Assembly: GCF_030408595.1 (NCBI RefSeq)
Contig: NZ_CP047080.1
Span: forward strand, 2,259,685 to 2,323,684
Source of the DNA: Corynebacterium canis
Lineage (GTDB): Bacteria; Actinomycetota; Actinomycetes; Mycobacteriales; Mycobacteriaceae
DNA: 64,000 nucleotides
Direction: 5' to 3'
Position numbers and translations under genes: made by a program. The notes beneath the pieces are model-generated. The model was given only the letters and a program-made list of their open reading frames with translations. It was not told where the DNA came from and did no database searches. The stretch's first letter is position 1; every line of letters starts with the position of its first letter. Of this stretch, positions 1-9,156 are shown piece after piece.

Positions 1-925
1 CGAAGTAGCTAAGGTCTTCGCCGGAGTGTTCGATGTGGCAGCCGAGGTCGTAGTCGGTGCGGTTTGCCACACCCATGAGCTCGCCCCACTCGCCGCCGGG
101 GAAACCAAATCGGTATTCGAAGTCGATGGTGCCCTTGGAGTAGTGAGCGCGCTCCTCTTCCGGAACATCGAATTGGCGGAGATTCTCTTCCTTGATGCCA
201 AGGTCGATGAACCAGTCTTGGCAGGCGTCCACCCATTCCTGGAACTTTTCGTCCGCATCTTCGGGGGCGACGAAGTATTCGATCTCCATCTGCTCGAATT
301 CGCGGGTGCGGAAGATAAAGTTACCGGGCGTGATCTCGTTGCGGAAGGACTTGCCCACCTGCGCGATACCGAACGGTGGTTTCATACGCGCGGTGGTCAT
401 CACGTTTTTGAAGTTGATAAAGATGCCTTGCGCGGTTTCGGGGCGCAGGTAGTGCAGGCCCTGCTCGTTGTCCACGGGGCCGAGGAAGGTCTTCATCAGC
501 CCGGAAAATAGTTGGGGCTCGGTCCACTTGCCCGGCTGGCCGGTCTCGGGATCGTTGACATCCGCCAATCCGTTCGCCGGCGGGTGGCCGTGTTTGGCCT
601 CGTAGGCCTCCAACAGGTGATCCACGCGGTAACGCTTGTGCGTGTACAGGGATTCCACCAGCGGGTCGGTAAAGGTTTCCACGTGGCCGGAGGCGACCCA
701 GACCTGGCGGGGCAGGATAATAGAGGAATCGATTCCCACCACGTCGGCGCGGGCCTGGACGAACGTCCGCCACCACTGCTTCTTGATGTTCTCCTTCAGC
801 TCCATGCCCAAGGGACCATAATCCCAAGCTGAGCGAGTGCCGCCGTAGATTTCGCCACAGGGGTAGACCAATCCGCGGCGCTTACAAAGATTCACCACGG
901 TATCGATGACGGATTCATTCGCCAC
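1..925 (-). CDS. glyS: Glycyl-tRNA synthetase, N-terminal part (3' end outside window)
   Basis: Charges tRNA-Gly with glycine (class II, dimeric bacterial/eukaryal-type GlyRS). Reading from a GTG at 923-925 the protein starts [18 protein letters not shown] and continues into the family-typical stretch ending [17 protein letters not shown]; the window edge is reached at RTDYDLG...HSGEDLSYF, a region conserved in this enzyme. About 308 codons are visible and no stop is reached, so the C-terminal anticodon-binding domain lies outside. It is transcribed away from zur. A GTG start is chosen because homology begins right there; an AGTTGTGAGAG-type stretch just upstream is only a weak ribosome binding site. 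Identity is secure; only the exact start is uncertain. Confidence 0.93.
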   Translation of the reverse strand, partial: MANESVIDTVVNLCKRRGLVYPCGEIYGGTRSAWDYGPLGMELKENIKKQWWRTFVQARADVVGIDSSIILPRQVWVASGHVETFTDPLVESLYTHKRYRVDHLLEAYEAKHGHPPANGLADVNDPETGQPGKWTEPQLFSGLMKTFLGPVDNEQGLHYLRPETAQGIFINFKNVMTTARMKPPFGIAQVGKSFRNEITPGNFIFRTREFEQMEIEYFVAPEDADEKFQEWVDACQDWFIDLGIKEENLRQFDVPEEERAHYSKGTIDFEYRFGFPGGEWGELMGVANRTDYDLGCHIEHSGEDLSYF

Positions 926-1366
926 TGAACTCTCACAACTCCTCAATCGAGTCAAAGCCTTCGCCCGCGCGATTCGCGCAGCACAAAGCCTCCAATAATC
1001 CTTATGCCCGCCTGGCTGACGGGCATTCGATGACGGCTAAGGTCACACATAACCTTAGCGCGTCACGCAAATTACCAGCCATCTGGGGGTTGAGTCAGGC
1101 TGTACACGTGCTGTTACAAAACTTTCTTCACACTGTTATCTTCCCTAGGTGTTACCAGTTTTCCCCGAAGTCACGCCATAGAAAACGCCTATTAACCTGC
1201 GAAGTTTGCCCACTGAATGGCCTACACGGCAATCGCTTGAACAGCGCTTTTTCATTATGATGCCGCTTAATGGGGTAGCATTGTGGCAAGAATCCCACAC
1301 ACGTCTCATGAAACTACGGTCCTTGAAGCCACCGCCATGTGGACATCTGGAAGGAGCCTGGACATC
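926..1366. other. glyS-zur divergent intergenic region
   Basis: No convincing gene. It holds two inverted repeats: ATGCCCG-N9-CGGGCAT (1004-1026) and a stronger one at 1031-1065. A TAGCAT hexamer at 1276-1281 is a possible -10 box for zur. No clear Zur-box palindrome and no T-box features were recognised. In C. glutamicum, as I remember, an ArsR-type gene (znr) precedes zur; nothing like it is present here. Confidence 0.5.
1031..1065. promoter_or_regulatory. Imperfect 13-bp inverted repeat upstream of glyS and zur
   Basis: TGACG-GCTAAGGT, an 8-nt loop, then ACCTTAGC-G-CGTCA: an 8-bp perfect inner stem extended by 5 bp across a single bulged G. It lies about 105 nt upstream of the glyS start and 300 nt upstream of zur, with no T-run on either side, so an operator or a leader hairpin is more likely than a terminator. 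The binding protein is unknown. Confidence 0.45.
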
Positions 1367-1795
1367 ATGGCTGTACACAATGAATCAATTATGCCGAAGC
1401 TCGGCGTACGCAGCACTCGCCAACGCGCTGCTGTTGTCAATGTCCTCCGCGAACTCGACAACTTTGCGTCCGCGAAAGAAATCCACCAAGCCCTCACAGA
1501 ACGCAAACACAAGGTCGGTCTCACCACCGTCTACCGCACGCTGCAATCGCTTGCGGATATTGATGCCGTCGACGTGCTCCACATGGCCAGCGGGGAATCC
1601 CTCTACCGGCAATGCACCTCCGACGAACACCACCATCACCTTGTGTGCACCGGCTGCGGGACCACCGTGGAAATCGACGGCGGCCCCGTAGAGCGGTGGG
1701 CGCACAGCGTGGCGGACGAGAACGACTTTCAGCTCACCGGGCACACCGCCGAAGTTTTCGGTTTGTGCGCCCAGTGCCAGCATTCCCCCATCTAG
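1367..1795 (+). CDS. zur: Fur-family zinc uptake regulator (Zur/FurB-like)
   Basis: Metal-responsive repressor, 142 residues. The N-terminal winged helix (from about residue 8, GVRSTRQRAAVVNVL) is followed by the Fur dimerisation domain with the histidine run DEHHHHLVCTGCG and a C-terminal CAQC; the two CxxC pairs form the structural zinc site of Fur proteins. The ATG at 1367 is chosen because AAGGAG (1351-1356) sits 10 nt upstream; the frame stays open to 1283 without a better start. Zur rather than iron Fur is inferred from the position next to glyS in corynebacteria. Its TAG overlaps the stop of the convergent metE in a shared CTAG. Confidence 0.85.
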   Translation: MAVHNESIMPKLGVRSTRQRAAVVNVLRELDNFASAKEIHQALTERKHKVGLTTVYRTLQSLADIDAVDVLHMASGESLYRQCTSDEHHHHLVCTGCGTTVEIDGGPVERWAHSVADENDFQLTGHTAEVFGLCAQCQHSPI

Positions 1796-4071
1796 GCAGT
1801 GATGGTGGCCCGCACCTCATGCGCGGCCGCAACCAGATTCTGCAAGCTGGCCGTGGTTTCCGCCCAGCCGCGTGTCTTGAGCCCGCAATCCGGGTTCACC
1901 CACAGCAGGGCCGGATCCACATGACGCACCGCCTGTGTGAGCAAATGTTCGATCTCCGCTTCGGATGGCACCCGCGGCGAGTGAATATCCCAAATCCCAG
2001 GGCCAATCCCCAGGTGGAAGTTGTGCTGGGCCAGCGCCTGCAGCACCCCCATGCCGGCCCGCGAGGACTCGATGCTGGTCACATCCGCGTCAAGATCGAG
2101 AATGGTATCGATCAGCTCCGCAAACTGCGAATAGCACATATGTGTGTGGATCTGCGTGCTATCCGCCACGCCCGAAGTTGCCAACCGGAAGGCGCCGGTC
2201 GCCCACGCCAAGTAGGCGGGCTGATCCGCCACCCGCAGGGGCAGCAGCTCCCGGATCGCGGGTTCGTCCACCTGTATGAATCGCGCACCGGCAGCCTCTA
2301 GATCGGCCACCTCGTCCCGCAGCGCCAACGCCACCTGATCGGCGGTTTCCGAAAGCGGCTGGTCATCGCGCACAAACGACCAGGCAAGCATGGTTACCGG
2401 GCCGGTGAGCATGCCCTTGACGGGTTTCTCGGTAGCCCGTTGCGCGACCTCGAACCAACGTACGGTCATCGGGGCAGGGCGGGAAACATCACCGTACAGA
2501 ATCGGCGGCCGTACGCAGCGCGAACCATAGGATTGCACCCACCCATAATCGGTGGCCGCGTATCCGTCCAGCTGTTCGGAGAAGTATTGGACCATGTCGT
2601 TGCGCTCGGGCTCGCCGTGCACCAATACATCCAAACCGAGCTCTTCCTGCGCTCGAATAACTGCGCGAACTTCCGCGACCATTTGGGAATCGTATTCGGC
2701 CGCCGAAATCACCCCTTGGCGCAGCCGAGCGCGGGCGCTGCGGATTTCCTTGGTCTGCGGGAACGAACCGATCGTGGTCGTCGGCAGCACGGGTAGCTCG
2801 GGGCGCGGCCGCTGATCGAACGGGGTGCGGCGCCGATCAGCCTCCGTTACCCCACGCACACGATCGCGCACCTGTTCGTTGTGGATGCGCGGCGAGGTGC
2901 GGCGTTCCTCCCACACCCGCGCGGAAAGCTCCACCAACGCCTGATCTTCCGGCCGCGCCGTGCCCCCGAGGAGCCGCGCCAGCGTGCCCACCTCGTCGAT
3001 TTTCGACGCCCCGAACGCCAACCAGCGACGAAGCTCGGCGTCCAGCGCGGTTTCCGGCTCCAAGGAATAAGGAACATGGAGCAACGAGCAGCTCGTGCTC
3101 ACGGCGATCGGGCCGCGTTGCTGGAGCGCCTCCAATTGTTCCTTGGCGCGCCGCAGGTCAGTGCGCCAGACGTTGCGCCCATCGATCACACCTGCGACCA
3201 GCAGCTTGGTGCCATCCCATGCGGGCACGGGATCGGCGGCGGAGGTCACAAGGTCTACGGCTATCCCAGCGACCGGGGTGCGTTGCAATAATTCCACGGC
3301 GCTATTGCCATCGCCGAAATACGTGGCTACCAGCAGCCGGACCTCCGTGGCCCCGGCCAACGTCTCGTAGGCTGCGATAATTGCGTCATTATGTTCGATG
3401 GGAACATCGAGCATAAGGGCGGGCTCATCAAGCTGGATCCAGCGCACCCCAGTCGCGGCCAATGCGCCGATAAGTTCGACATACGCCTGGGTCAGCGAAG
3501 GCAGCAAGTCGCTGAGCTCGGCAGGCGTGAGCGGGCGCGGCGCCTGGCCCTCCGCCACTCGGCGCGCGAGGCGCAGGAAGGTGTAAGGGCCGATCAATAC
3601 CGGGCGAAACTCGGGGCCCGCGATGCCATCGAGCAAGAGTTCGGGGTGGGCGCTAAAGCTCACCTCGGACTCCAGTTCGGGGACGATGTAGTGGTAGTTG
3701 GTGTCAAACCACTTGGTCATCGCCGCAGCCGGGTGCTCGGCCGTGCCACGCGCCGTCGCAAAGCACGCCGCAAGCAGCTGCTCGACGGAGGCGTAGGTGT
3801 CGGGTGTGGTGAAGCGCGCCGGCAATACCCCCAAGGCGGCGGTCATATCGAGCATTTGATCGTACAGGCTGATGCCCAGCCACGGAACGCTGTCCAAGCC
3901 CGCGGCGCGCAATTGTTCGGCGTAGGCGGCGTTGAGTTCGCGGGCGACGGCCCACGGCGTGGGGCCCGAAGTGTTCCCGGCCCAGTGCGATTCCAACGCA
4001 TGTTTGAGCTCGCGATTGGGTCCGATGCGGGGTGGCGACGCAACGGTCGCGCGGAAATTGTAGGTAGTCAC
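1792..4071 (-). CDS. metE: Cobalamin-independent methionine synthase MetE
   Basis: Transfers the methyl group of 5-methyltetrahydropteroyl-triglutamate to homocysteine, giving methionine without B12. The 759-residue length and two-barrel arrangement fit the family. C-terminal catalytic signatures are present: VHGEPERNDMVQYF, the zinc-ligand segment HTHMCYSQF and NPDCGLKTRGW, which holds the second zinc cysteine. Translation starts at GTG 4069-4071 (VTTYNF), with GAGG at 4082-4085 as a loosely spaced ribosome binding site. The gene has its own promoter (4326-4354) and a cobalamin riboswitch (4130-4320), so B12 should repress it; this implies a B12-dependent MetH elsewhere. Its 3' end overlaps zur by 4 nt. 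Confidence 0.97.
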   Translation of the reverse strand: MTTYNFRATVASPPRIGPNRELKHALESHWAGNTSGPTPWAVARELNAAYAEQLRAAGLDSVPWLGISLYDQMLDMTAALGVLPARFTTPDTYASVEQLLAACFATARGTAEHPAAAMTKWFDTNYHYIVPELESEVSFSAHPELLLDGIAGPEFRPVLIGPYTFLRLARRVAEGQAPRPLTPAELSDLLPSLTQAYVELIGALAATGVRWIQLDEPALMLDVPIEHNDAIIAAYETLAGATEVRLLVATYFGDGNSAVELLQRTPVAGIAVDLVTSAADPVPAWDGTKLLVAGVIDGRNVWRTDLRRAKEQLEALQQRGPIAVSTSCSLLHVPYSLEPETALDAELRRWLAFGASKIDEVGTLARLLGGTARPEDQALVELSARVWEERRTSPRIHNEQVRDRVRGVTEADRRRTPFDQRPRPELPVLPTTTIGSFPQTKEIRSARARLRQGVISAAEYDSQMVAEVRAVIRAQEELGLDVLVHGEPERNDMVQYFSEQLDGYAATDYGWVQSYGSRCVRPPILYGDVSRPAPMTVRWFEVAQRATEKPVKGMLTGPVTMLAWSFVRDDQPLSETADQVALALRDEVADLEAAGARFIQVDEPAIRELLPLRVADQPAYLAWATGAFRLATSGVADSTQIHTHMCYSQFAELIDTILDLDADVTSIESSRAGMGVLQALAQHNFHLGIGPGIWDIHSPRVPSEAEIEHLLTQAVRHVDPALLWVNPDCGLKTRGWAETTASLQNLVAAAHEVRATITA

Positions 4072-4108
4072 GTTGTCTGATCCTCGTCAGCGTAGTGGGG
4101 TGAACGCG

Positions 4109-4128
4109 TTGCGGCAGAAGTACCGCAA
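4109..4128 (-). promoter_or_regulatory. Hairpin between cobalamin aptamer and metE start
   Basis: In RNA sense TTGCGG, 8-nt loop, CCGCAA: a perfect 6-bp stem just after the aptamer. No U-tract follows, so an intrinsic terminator is not evident; it may belong to the expression platform that controls access to the metE ribosome binding site. Confidence 0.4.
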
Positions 4129-4129
4129 T

Positions 4130-4320
4130 CGCGGCGCGCTGCAGGTATTCGGACTCGTGAGCGAAAAGCTAGTACCTAATTGCCACAGCTTCCCATCGCG
4201 ATCGACAGTGCTGGCTCCGTATTCGGGGTGGCGTTCGGATTTCTCACATACCGCTGCGGGACAGTCCTGGATTCGCACCAGATTCCCTTGAAGTACGCGG
4301 GGGCATACAACAGCGCGCAC
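4130..4320 (-). promoter_or_regulatory. Cobalamin (B12) riboswitch upstream of metE
   Basis: On the minus strand the core motifs of the cobalamin aptamer occur in order: GGGAATCTGGTGCGAATCC (4286-4268), GACTGTCCCGCAGCGG (4266-4251) and the 3' AGTCCGAATACCTGC (4155-4141). Spacing and order match the AdoCbl-type aptamer of actinobacterial metE leaders. Outer limits are estimated from the promoter on one side and the last conserved block on the other. Established function: B12 binding lowers expression of the B12-independent synthase. Confidence 0.92.
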
Positions 4321-4325
4321 CTCAC

Positions 4326-4354
4326 ATTAGAATATAGACCAAGCTGTCTGTCAA
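4326..4354 (-). promoter_or_regulatory. metE promoter
   Basis: TTGACA at 4354-4349 and TCTAAT at 4331-4326 on the minus strand with a 17-nt spacer, a near-consensus SigA-type promoter. Transcription would start at about 4319, directly at the 5' edge of the riboswitch. The -35 overlaps the stop codon of the upstream VIT1-type gene, so metE can be transcribed separately from the uppS operon. Confidence 0.75.
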
Positions 4355-5439
4355 CCGACGGCTACACCGAACGCCCTACCTAATGCGTAGGTGACCGCCG
4401 CCGCGCCCAAACCAATGGCCAACTGGCGCAGGCCACGCCGCCACGGAGACGCCCCCGACAGCACACCCACGATGCCTCCAGTGAACATCAGTGCGATGCC
4501 CACGAGCACGCAAGCCAGCACACCAGCAACCAATTGATCCAGGCCAAAGAAGAACGGGATCACCGGCACCAATGCGCCCGTGCCAAAGAACATAAAGCTC
4601 GACACCGCCGCCGACCAGCCGCTGCCCACTACGTCCGCATCCTCGCTGGTCGCGGGCTCGTCCTCGGTGATCACGGATTCGGTGGTCATGCCGGTGGCCT
4701 TAAGCTCCGCAAACACCCGGCGCGCCTTGACCTCGGCGTCCTCTTCGGACATGCCGCGCGCCCGGTACACCAAGGCCAGCTCGTTGGCGTCCACGTCCAA
4801 GCGCGGCACCTCGGAGGAGGTTTCCGGATCCGGCGTCGAAGCGTCCAACAGCTCCTTTTGCGAACACACGGACACATACTCCCCCGCGCCCATGGATAGC
4901 GCGCCGGAGAGCAAACCGGAGATGCCCGTGAGCAGGATCAACCGGTTATCCACCCCGGCGGCCATCACACCGAGCACCAGCGCGAGGTTGCTCACCAGGC
5001 CGTCGTTCGCGCCGAACACGGCCGCGCGGAAATTGCCGGACATTTCTTCCCTGCCGCGAGCGGCCAAACCGCGCACGATTTCGGCGTGAATCCGCTCGTC
5101 TGCGATCATTTGTGCGGTGGCGTCTTCGTCCTTGGCGTACGGCGTCCGCGTCTCCGCCGATTGCATCAGCGCCAAGGTGAACACACTGCCGAATCGTTTG
5201 GCCATAAAGCCCATGCACAGGGTGGACAGGTCGGGCCGCTGCGGCATGCCCACATGATTGCCCAAAAGCCGCCGCCAGTGTTCCTCGTGGCGGGACTCGG
5301 CGTCGGCGATGGCCAGCAGGATGTCCCGCTCGGTGCCTTCCTTGCTCATGGCCAGCTCGCGGTACACCGCGGCTTCCGCTCGTTCGTTCGCCAGGTAGCG
5401 TTGCCACCGGCGGATTTGCTTCCTCGTGGGTTCGGTCAT
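4351..5439 (-). CDS. VIT1/CCC1-family transporter with N-terminal rubrerythrin-like domain
   Basis: Likely membrane iron/manganese transporter, 362 residues. Residues about 1-125 form a ferritin-like four-helix domain with E-rich and ExxH motifs ([24 protein letters not shown]), suitable for a di-iron site. From about residue 135 comes the VIT1 membrane domain, beginning [18 protein letters not shown] and continuing with several hydrophobic segments. The ATG at 5437-5439 is chosen over upstream in-frame codons because it overlaps the uppS stop as ATGA, a coupling arrangement, and homology starts there. Substrate direction (efflux, or sequestration as in plants and yeast) is not deducible. It is last in the hrcA-to-uppS run before the separate metE promoter. 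Confidence 0.85.
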   Translation of the reverse strand: MTEPTRKQIRRWQRYLANERAEAAVYRELAMSKEGTERDILLAIADAESRHEEHWRRLLGNHVGMPQRPDLSTLCMGFMAKRFGSVFTLALMQSAETRTPYAKDEDATAQMIADERIHAEIVRGLAARGREEMSGNFRAAVFGANDGLVSNLALVLGVMAAGVDNRLILLTGISGLLSGALSMGAGEYVSVCSQKELLDASTPDPETSSEVPRLDVDANELALVYRARGMSEEDAEVKARRVFAELKATGMTTESVITEDEPATSEDADVVGSGWSAAVSSFMFFGTGALVPVIPFFFGLDQLVAGVLACVLVGIALMFTGGIVGVLSGASPWRRGLRQLAIGLGAAAVTYALGRAFGVAVG

Positions 5440-6167
5440 TTCACTCCTCCGAAGCGGCGATCTCGGCGCGCATATTCTTCCACCGCCGCGTAGAGGTCCG
5501 CGGCCGTGAAGTCGGGAAACAGTTTGTCTTGGTACACCATTTCTGCGTATACGGACTGCCATACGAGGAAGTTAGAGGTGCGTTTTTCGCCGGAGGGTCG
5601 CAGGAATAGATCCACATCCGGCATGTCGGGTTCATCGAGAAATTGTGCGAAGCTCTGCTCGGTGATGTCGTCGGGGCGCAGGGTGCCCGCAGCGGCCTGC
5701 CGAGCGATCTCCCGCGCGGCGTCGATAATCTCCGCGCGGCCGCCATAGTTTACGCACATGGCCAGCGTCATTCGGGTGTTGTCTTTGGTGAGCTCCTCGG
5801 CCGCCTCCAGCTCGCGGATCACGGCGCGCCACAATCGGGGCCTGCGCCCCACCCAGCGCACTCGCACACCTTTTTCATGGAGCCCGTCGCGCTGACGCCG
5901 CAATACGTCGCGGTTAAAGCCCATGAGGAAGCGCACTTCGTCGGCACTGCGCCGCCAGTTTTCCGTAGAGAACGCATACGCGGACAGGTAAGGAATGCCT
6001 AAGGCTAGGCAGGCGTCTACAACATCAAGCAGGACGGCCTCACCGCGACGGTGTCCTTCCGTGCGTTTCAGCCCGCGTTCCTGCGCCCACCTGCCATTTC
6101 CATCCATTACGAGGGCGATATGCCGGGGGAGGAATTCAGCGGGAATCTGCGGCGGAATGGAGTTCAC
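5436..6167 (-). CDS. uppS: Isoprenyl (undecaprenyl/decaprenyl) diphosphate synthase
   Basis: cis-Prenyltransferase that elongates a short prenyl diphosphate with IPP to make the lipid carrier for peptidoglycan and arabinogalactan precursors; cytosolic, membrane-associated. The 243-residue protein has the hallmark [18 protein letters not shown] with catalytic Asp22, STENWRRS, and the C-terminal [15 protein letters not shown] that binds IPP phosphate. The start is GTG at 6165-6167, right before conserved sequence, without a strong ribosome binding site. It follows recO after 18 nt and overlaps the downstream VIT1-type gene by 4 nt. Corynebacteria usually carry two such synthases, so chain length is left open. 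Confidence 0.95.
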   Translation of the reverse strand: MNSIPPQIPAEFLPRHIALVMDGNGRWAQERGLKRTEGHRRGEAVLLDVVDACLALGIPYLSAYAFSTENWRRSADEVRFLMGFNRDVLRRQRDGLHEKGVRVRWVGRRPRLWRAVIRELEAAEELTKDNTRMTLAMCVNYGGRAEIIDAAREIARQAAAGTLRPDDITEQSFAQFLDEPDMPDVDLFLRPSGEKRTSNFLVWQSVYAEMVYQDKLFPDFTAADLYAAVEEYARRDRRFGGVK

Positions 6168-6185
6168 CGTGCCTATATTACCGTG

Positions 6186-6929
6186 CTACGACACCGCCCC
6201 CTGATCGTGGACATCAAGCGAGGCAATCACACGTTCGAGGTGCCAGTGGAGATGTGTGCGGGTAAGCCGATGCGCGTCGCCCGCCACCTGTGCGCTTATC
6301 GACGCCCCGCGCACCGCGTCCCAGTGATCGTGCGCGAGCCACCACATCAGGCGCAAGCTTGATTCCGGAACTTCTATCGAACCCGGGGGTCGGCACGCCA
6401 CGCACACCGCCCCGCCGGCGCCGGGGTGAAACGCATGGTGCGGGCCCGGCCTTTGGCACTGGGCGCAATCGAACAGGCTTGGGGCCCAGCCGGAATGCTC
6501 CATCGCCTGGAGCAGGAAGGCATCGAGGACGAGGGTGGGGTCGTCGGCGCCGCAGCAGCGCTCGAGGGTGGTGAGCGCGGCGTCGAAAAGCCACGGGTCC
6601 TCGACATCGGAAAAGCACATACGTTCGGCCGCTTCGAGGGCGGCGCAGGCGGCGGTATAGCGTTCGTATTCGCCGATAACCCGGCCGTAAAAGGTCAGCG
6701 TGTCCGCGCCCGTGATCGTGTACAGGGAACGCCCCGGATACAGCTGCACATTGAGCTCCACGAATGGCTGCAGGCGCGAACCGAACCTACTTTTGGCTCG
6801 GCGCACCCCTTTGGCCACGCCGCGCACCAGCCCGTGATGGCGGGTGAGCAGCACGATCACGCGATCCGCCTCCCCGAAATCGTAACTACGCACCACCAAG
6901 GCGCGATCGCGGAAGCTGGCGCGGCGCAC
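6186..6929 (-). CDS. recO: DNA repair protein RecO
   Basis: RecFOR-pathway mediator that anneals SSB-coated strands and loads RecA. The 247-residue protein opens with the OB-fold (RDRALVVRSYDFGEADRVIVLLT) and has a central helical domain with a four-cysteine zinc motif, CAQC ... CVAC, typical of RecO. The GTG start at 6927-6929 abuts the era stop (TAA followed directly by GTG), so translation is probably coupled to era. A copy of the repeated motif GCTTATCGACGCCCCGC lies antisense to this gene at 6294-6310. Confidence 0.94.
   Translation of the reverse strand: MRRASFRDRALVVRSYDFGEADRVIVLLTRHHGLVRGVAKGVRRAKSRFGSRLQPFVELNVQLYPGRSLYTITGADTLTFYGRVIGEYERYTAACAALEAAERMCFSDVEDPWLFDAALTTLERCCGADDPTLVLDAFLLQAMEHSGWAPSLFDCAQCQRPGPHHAFHPGAGGAVCVACRPPGSIEVPESSLRLMWWLAHDHWDAVRGASISAQVAGDAHRLTRTHLHWHLERVIASLDVHDQGAVS
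6294..6310 (+). repeat. 17-mer motif GCTTATCGACGCCCCGC, copy 1
   Basis: Exact copy, antisense to recO. Identical copies lie at 19147-19163, 30986-31002 and 61417-61433; shorter matches are at 11201-11214 and 56732-56744 (plus strand) and 11288-11298, 50296-50306 and 52828-52838 (reverse complement of the 11-base core). Confidence 0.75.
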
Positions 6930-7841
6930 TTAGAACCCTAACCGGCCCAGCGCTTTCGGATCCGACTGCCAGTTCTTGAGCACCTTGATGCGCAAATCCA
7001 GGTACACGTTCTGGCCCAGGAGTTTGATTATCTCTTTGCGGGCGTTGTGAATAATGCGGCCCATGCGGCGGTTATCCTTGCCCATAATGATCCGCTTTTG
7101 GCCAGCGCGTTCGACATAAATCACGGCGTGGACATCGAGCACCCCTTCGCGGTCCTGGCTGGGCAAGACCTCATCGATCTCCACCGCGACGGAGTGCGGC
7201 AGCTCGTCCTTCAGGCCGCTCAACGCCGCCTCGCGGATCAGCTCGGCCATACGTGTGTTCGCATCGTCGTCGGTCACGTGATCGTCCGGGTAGAACTTCG
7301 GGCCCTCCGGAAGCAGGGACACCATCACATCGATCAATACGTCCGTTTGTTCGCCCTTGACCGCGGATACTGGTACCACCTCGCACTCGCCGCCGAGGAG
7401 TTCATGCAGGGCCACCAGCTGCTCCGCAACGGCATCCCTAGAAACGGTGTCCACCTTGGTGACCACGCCCATGAGCTTGGTTTTCGGCGCGGCGGCGCGC
7501 ACCGCCTCCAGGATCCAACGGTCCCCGGGCCCGATCTTTTCGTTCGCCGGAATGGTAAGGGCGATCAAATCCACGTCGGCGTAGGTGTCCTTGACCATCT
7601 CGTTCAAACGTTCGCCAAGCAGGGTGCGCGGGCGGTGCAGGCCGGGCGTATCCACAAGGATGATCTGCGCGTCCTCACGATGCACGATCCCTCGAATGGG
7701 GTGGCGAGTGGTTTCCGGCTGGTCGGCGGTGATGGCGATCTTCTCCCCCACCAGCGCATTGGTAAGGGTGGATTTGCCGGTATTGGGTCGGCCCACGAAG
7801 CTGACGAAGCCACTTCGGAAGCCCTCGGGTGCATTGAACAT
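6930..7841 (-). CDS. era: GTPase Era
   Basis: Ras-like GTPase with a KH domain that binds the 3' end of 16S rRNA and acts in 30S maturation. The 303-residue protein has G1 GRPNTGKS (residues 17-24), G3 DTPG, and G4 TKVD; the C-terminal KH domain includes IYVERAGQKRIIMGKD with its GxxG-like loop. Length is normal. It follows the CNNM gene by 10 nt and abuts recO, the standard order ybeY - CNNM - era - recO. One TKVD replaces the more usual NKxD, which is common in actinobacterial Era. Confidence 0.96.
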   Translation of the reverse strand: MFNAPEGFRSGFVSFVGRPNTGKSTLTNALVGEKIAITADQPETTRHPIRGIVHREDAQIILVDTPGLHRPRTLLGERLNEMVKDTYADVDLIALTIPANEKIGPGDRWILEAVRAAAPKTKLMGVVTKVDTVSRDAVAEQLVALHELLGGECEVVPVSAVKGEQTDVLIDVMVSLLPEGPKFYPDDHVTDDDANTRMAELIREAALSGLKDELPHSVAVEIDEVLPSQDREGVLDVHAVIYVERAGQKRIIMGKDNRRMGRIIHNARKEIIKLLGQNVYLDLRIKVLKNWQSDPKALGRLGF

Positions 7842-7851
7842 GTTTTCGTCC

Positions 7852-9156
7852 TTAATCTTCGGGGGTGGGGTGTACTTCCACTGTTACTGTAGTCATTCGC
7901 ATGCGGCCACGGCGATCCCGCTTACCTGCGGCTACCAATGTCATCCCATGGGTCTCCACCTTGGATCCGGGAAGCGGCACGCGACCGAGCTCGAGGGCGA
8001 GCAAGCCGCCGACGGTATCCACCTCCTCCGTCACATCCTCATCGAAGAAGAGTTCAATGCCGCAGCTTTCTTCGACGAGTTCCACCAACTCTTCGAGCGA
8101 TAGGCGTGACACCACGCGGAAGGTGTTTTCGCCGAGCCGTTCGATTGGCGCGATTTCCGCGGCGTCGTACTCGTCTGCGATCTCCCCGACGATCTCCTCC
8201 AGAATATCCTCGATGGAAATCAACCCCGCGATGCCGCCGTACTCATCCACCAGCATGGCGATATGGTTGCGATGCACCTGCATCTCGTGCAGCAATTCGT
8301 CCAAGGGTTTGGAATCCGGCACAAAGGTGGCCGCGCGCATCACATCGGCTACGCGCACGCTCTGCCCGCCATCGGTGGCGTGGTAGGTGCGCTGCACCAA
8401 ATCCTTGAGGTACACCACGCCCACGATATCGTCCACGTTTTCGCCGATCACCGGGATGCGGGAATGCCCGGAGCGCACGCACAGCGCGGTGGCGTTGCCG
8501 GCGGTTTTTTCCTGTTCGATCCAGACCATCTCCGGGCGCGGCACCATCACCGAGCGGGCGGTGGTGGAGGCGAGATCGAACACAGATTGGATCATGCGGC
8601 GTTCCTCCCGCTCCACGATCCCATGCTCCTGCGCGATATCCACCATTTCCCGCAGCTCGTGCTCGTTTGCAAACGGGCCGTCGCGGAAACCCTTGCCGGG
8701 GGCCAGCACATTGCCCACCCAGATCAGCACCCGCGCCACCGGCCCCAATACAAACGCCAGTACGGAAAGGATCATGGCGGAACGCAGCGACACCGTGTAC
8801 GGATTCTGCCGCCCGATGGTGCGCGAATACACGCCCACCACCACGAAGGTCACCACCGTAAGCACCACCGTGGCCACCAGCAGGGCCATGGATTCTCTAG
8901 CGAACAGGTGGTAGGCCAATGCGGTGGTCAACACCGCGCCCACGGATTCCAGCAGGGTGCGCAGCAACACCAGCAGGTTGATGTGTTCGGCGCGCCGATC
9001 CAGCACCCGCAACATCGTGGCGGCGCCGGGTTGTTCGTCGCGGTGAAGTTCCTCCACCCGGGTGCGGGAAATCGAGGTGACGGCGGATTCCACCGTGCCG
9101 AGCGCCCCCGCGAGCAGGATGGTGGCCACGGCACCGAAACCCAGCCAGACCTCCAT
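7852..9156 (-). CDS. CNNM/CorC-type membrane protein with CBS pair
   Basis: Probable Mg/Co efflux or ion-homeostasis protein of the HlyC/CorC group, 434 residues. Residues 1-165 form the CNNM domain with about four hydrophobic helices (first is WLGFGAVATILLAGALGTV). A tandem CBS pair covers about 190-325 (RSVMVPRPEM ... MLVDEYGGIAGLISIEDIL), and the C-terminal CorC_HlyC domain covers about 340-425. The old name haemolysin is misleading. Its ATG overlaps the ybeY stop as TGATG, so translation is coupled; era follows after 10 nt. Confidence 0.9.
   Translation of the reverse strand: MEVWLGFGAVATILLAGALGTVESAVTSISRTRVEELHRDEQPGAATMLRVLDRRAEHINLLVLLRTLLESVGAVLTTALAYHLFARESMALLVATVVLTVVTFVVVGVYSRTIGRQNPYTVSLRSAMILSVLAFVLGPVARVLIWVGNVLAPGKGFRDGPFANEHELREMVDIAQEHGIVEREERRMIQSVFDLASTTARSVMVPRPEMVWIEQEKTAGNATALCVRSGHSRIPVIGENVDDIVGVVYLKDLVQRTYHATDGGQSVRVADVMRAATFVPDSKPLDELLHEMQVHRNHIAMLVDEYGGIAGLISIEDILEEIVGEIADEYDAAEIAPIERLGENTFRVVSRLSLEELVELVEESCGIELFFDEDVTEEVDTVGGLLALELGRVPLPGSKVETHGMTLVAAGKRDRRGRMRMTTVTVEVHPTPED

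Noticed and set aside
926..1100. T-box leader for glyS
   Set aside because: No conserved T-box sequence or specifier-loop structure is evident; the hairpins present are short and simple.
1792..4071. Long plus-strand open frames within metE (for example 3391-4080)
   Set aside because: They are high-GC shadow frames antisense to a clearly recognised gene.
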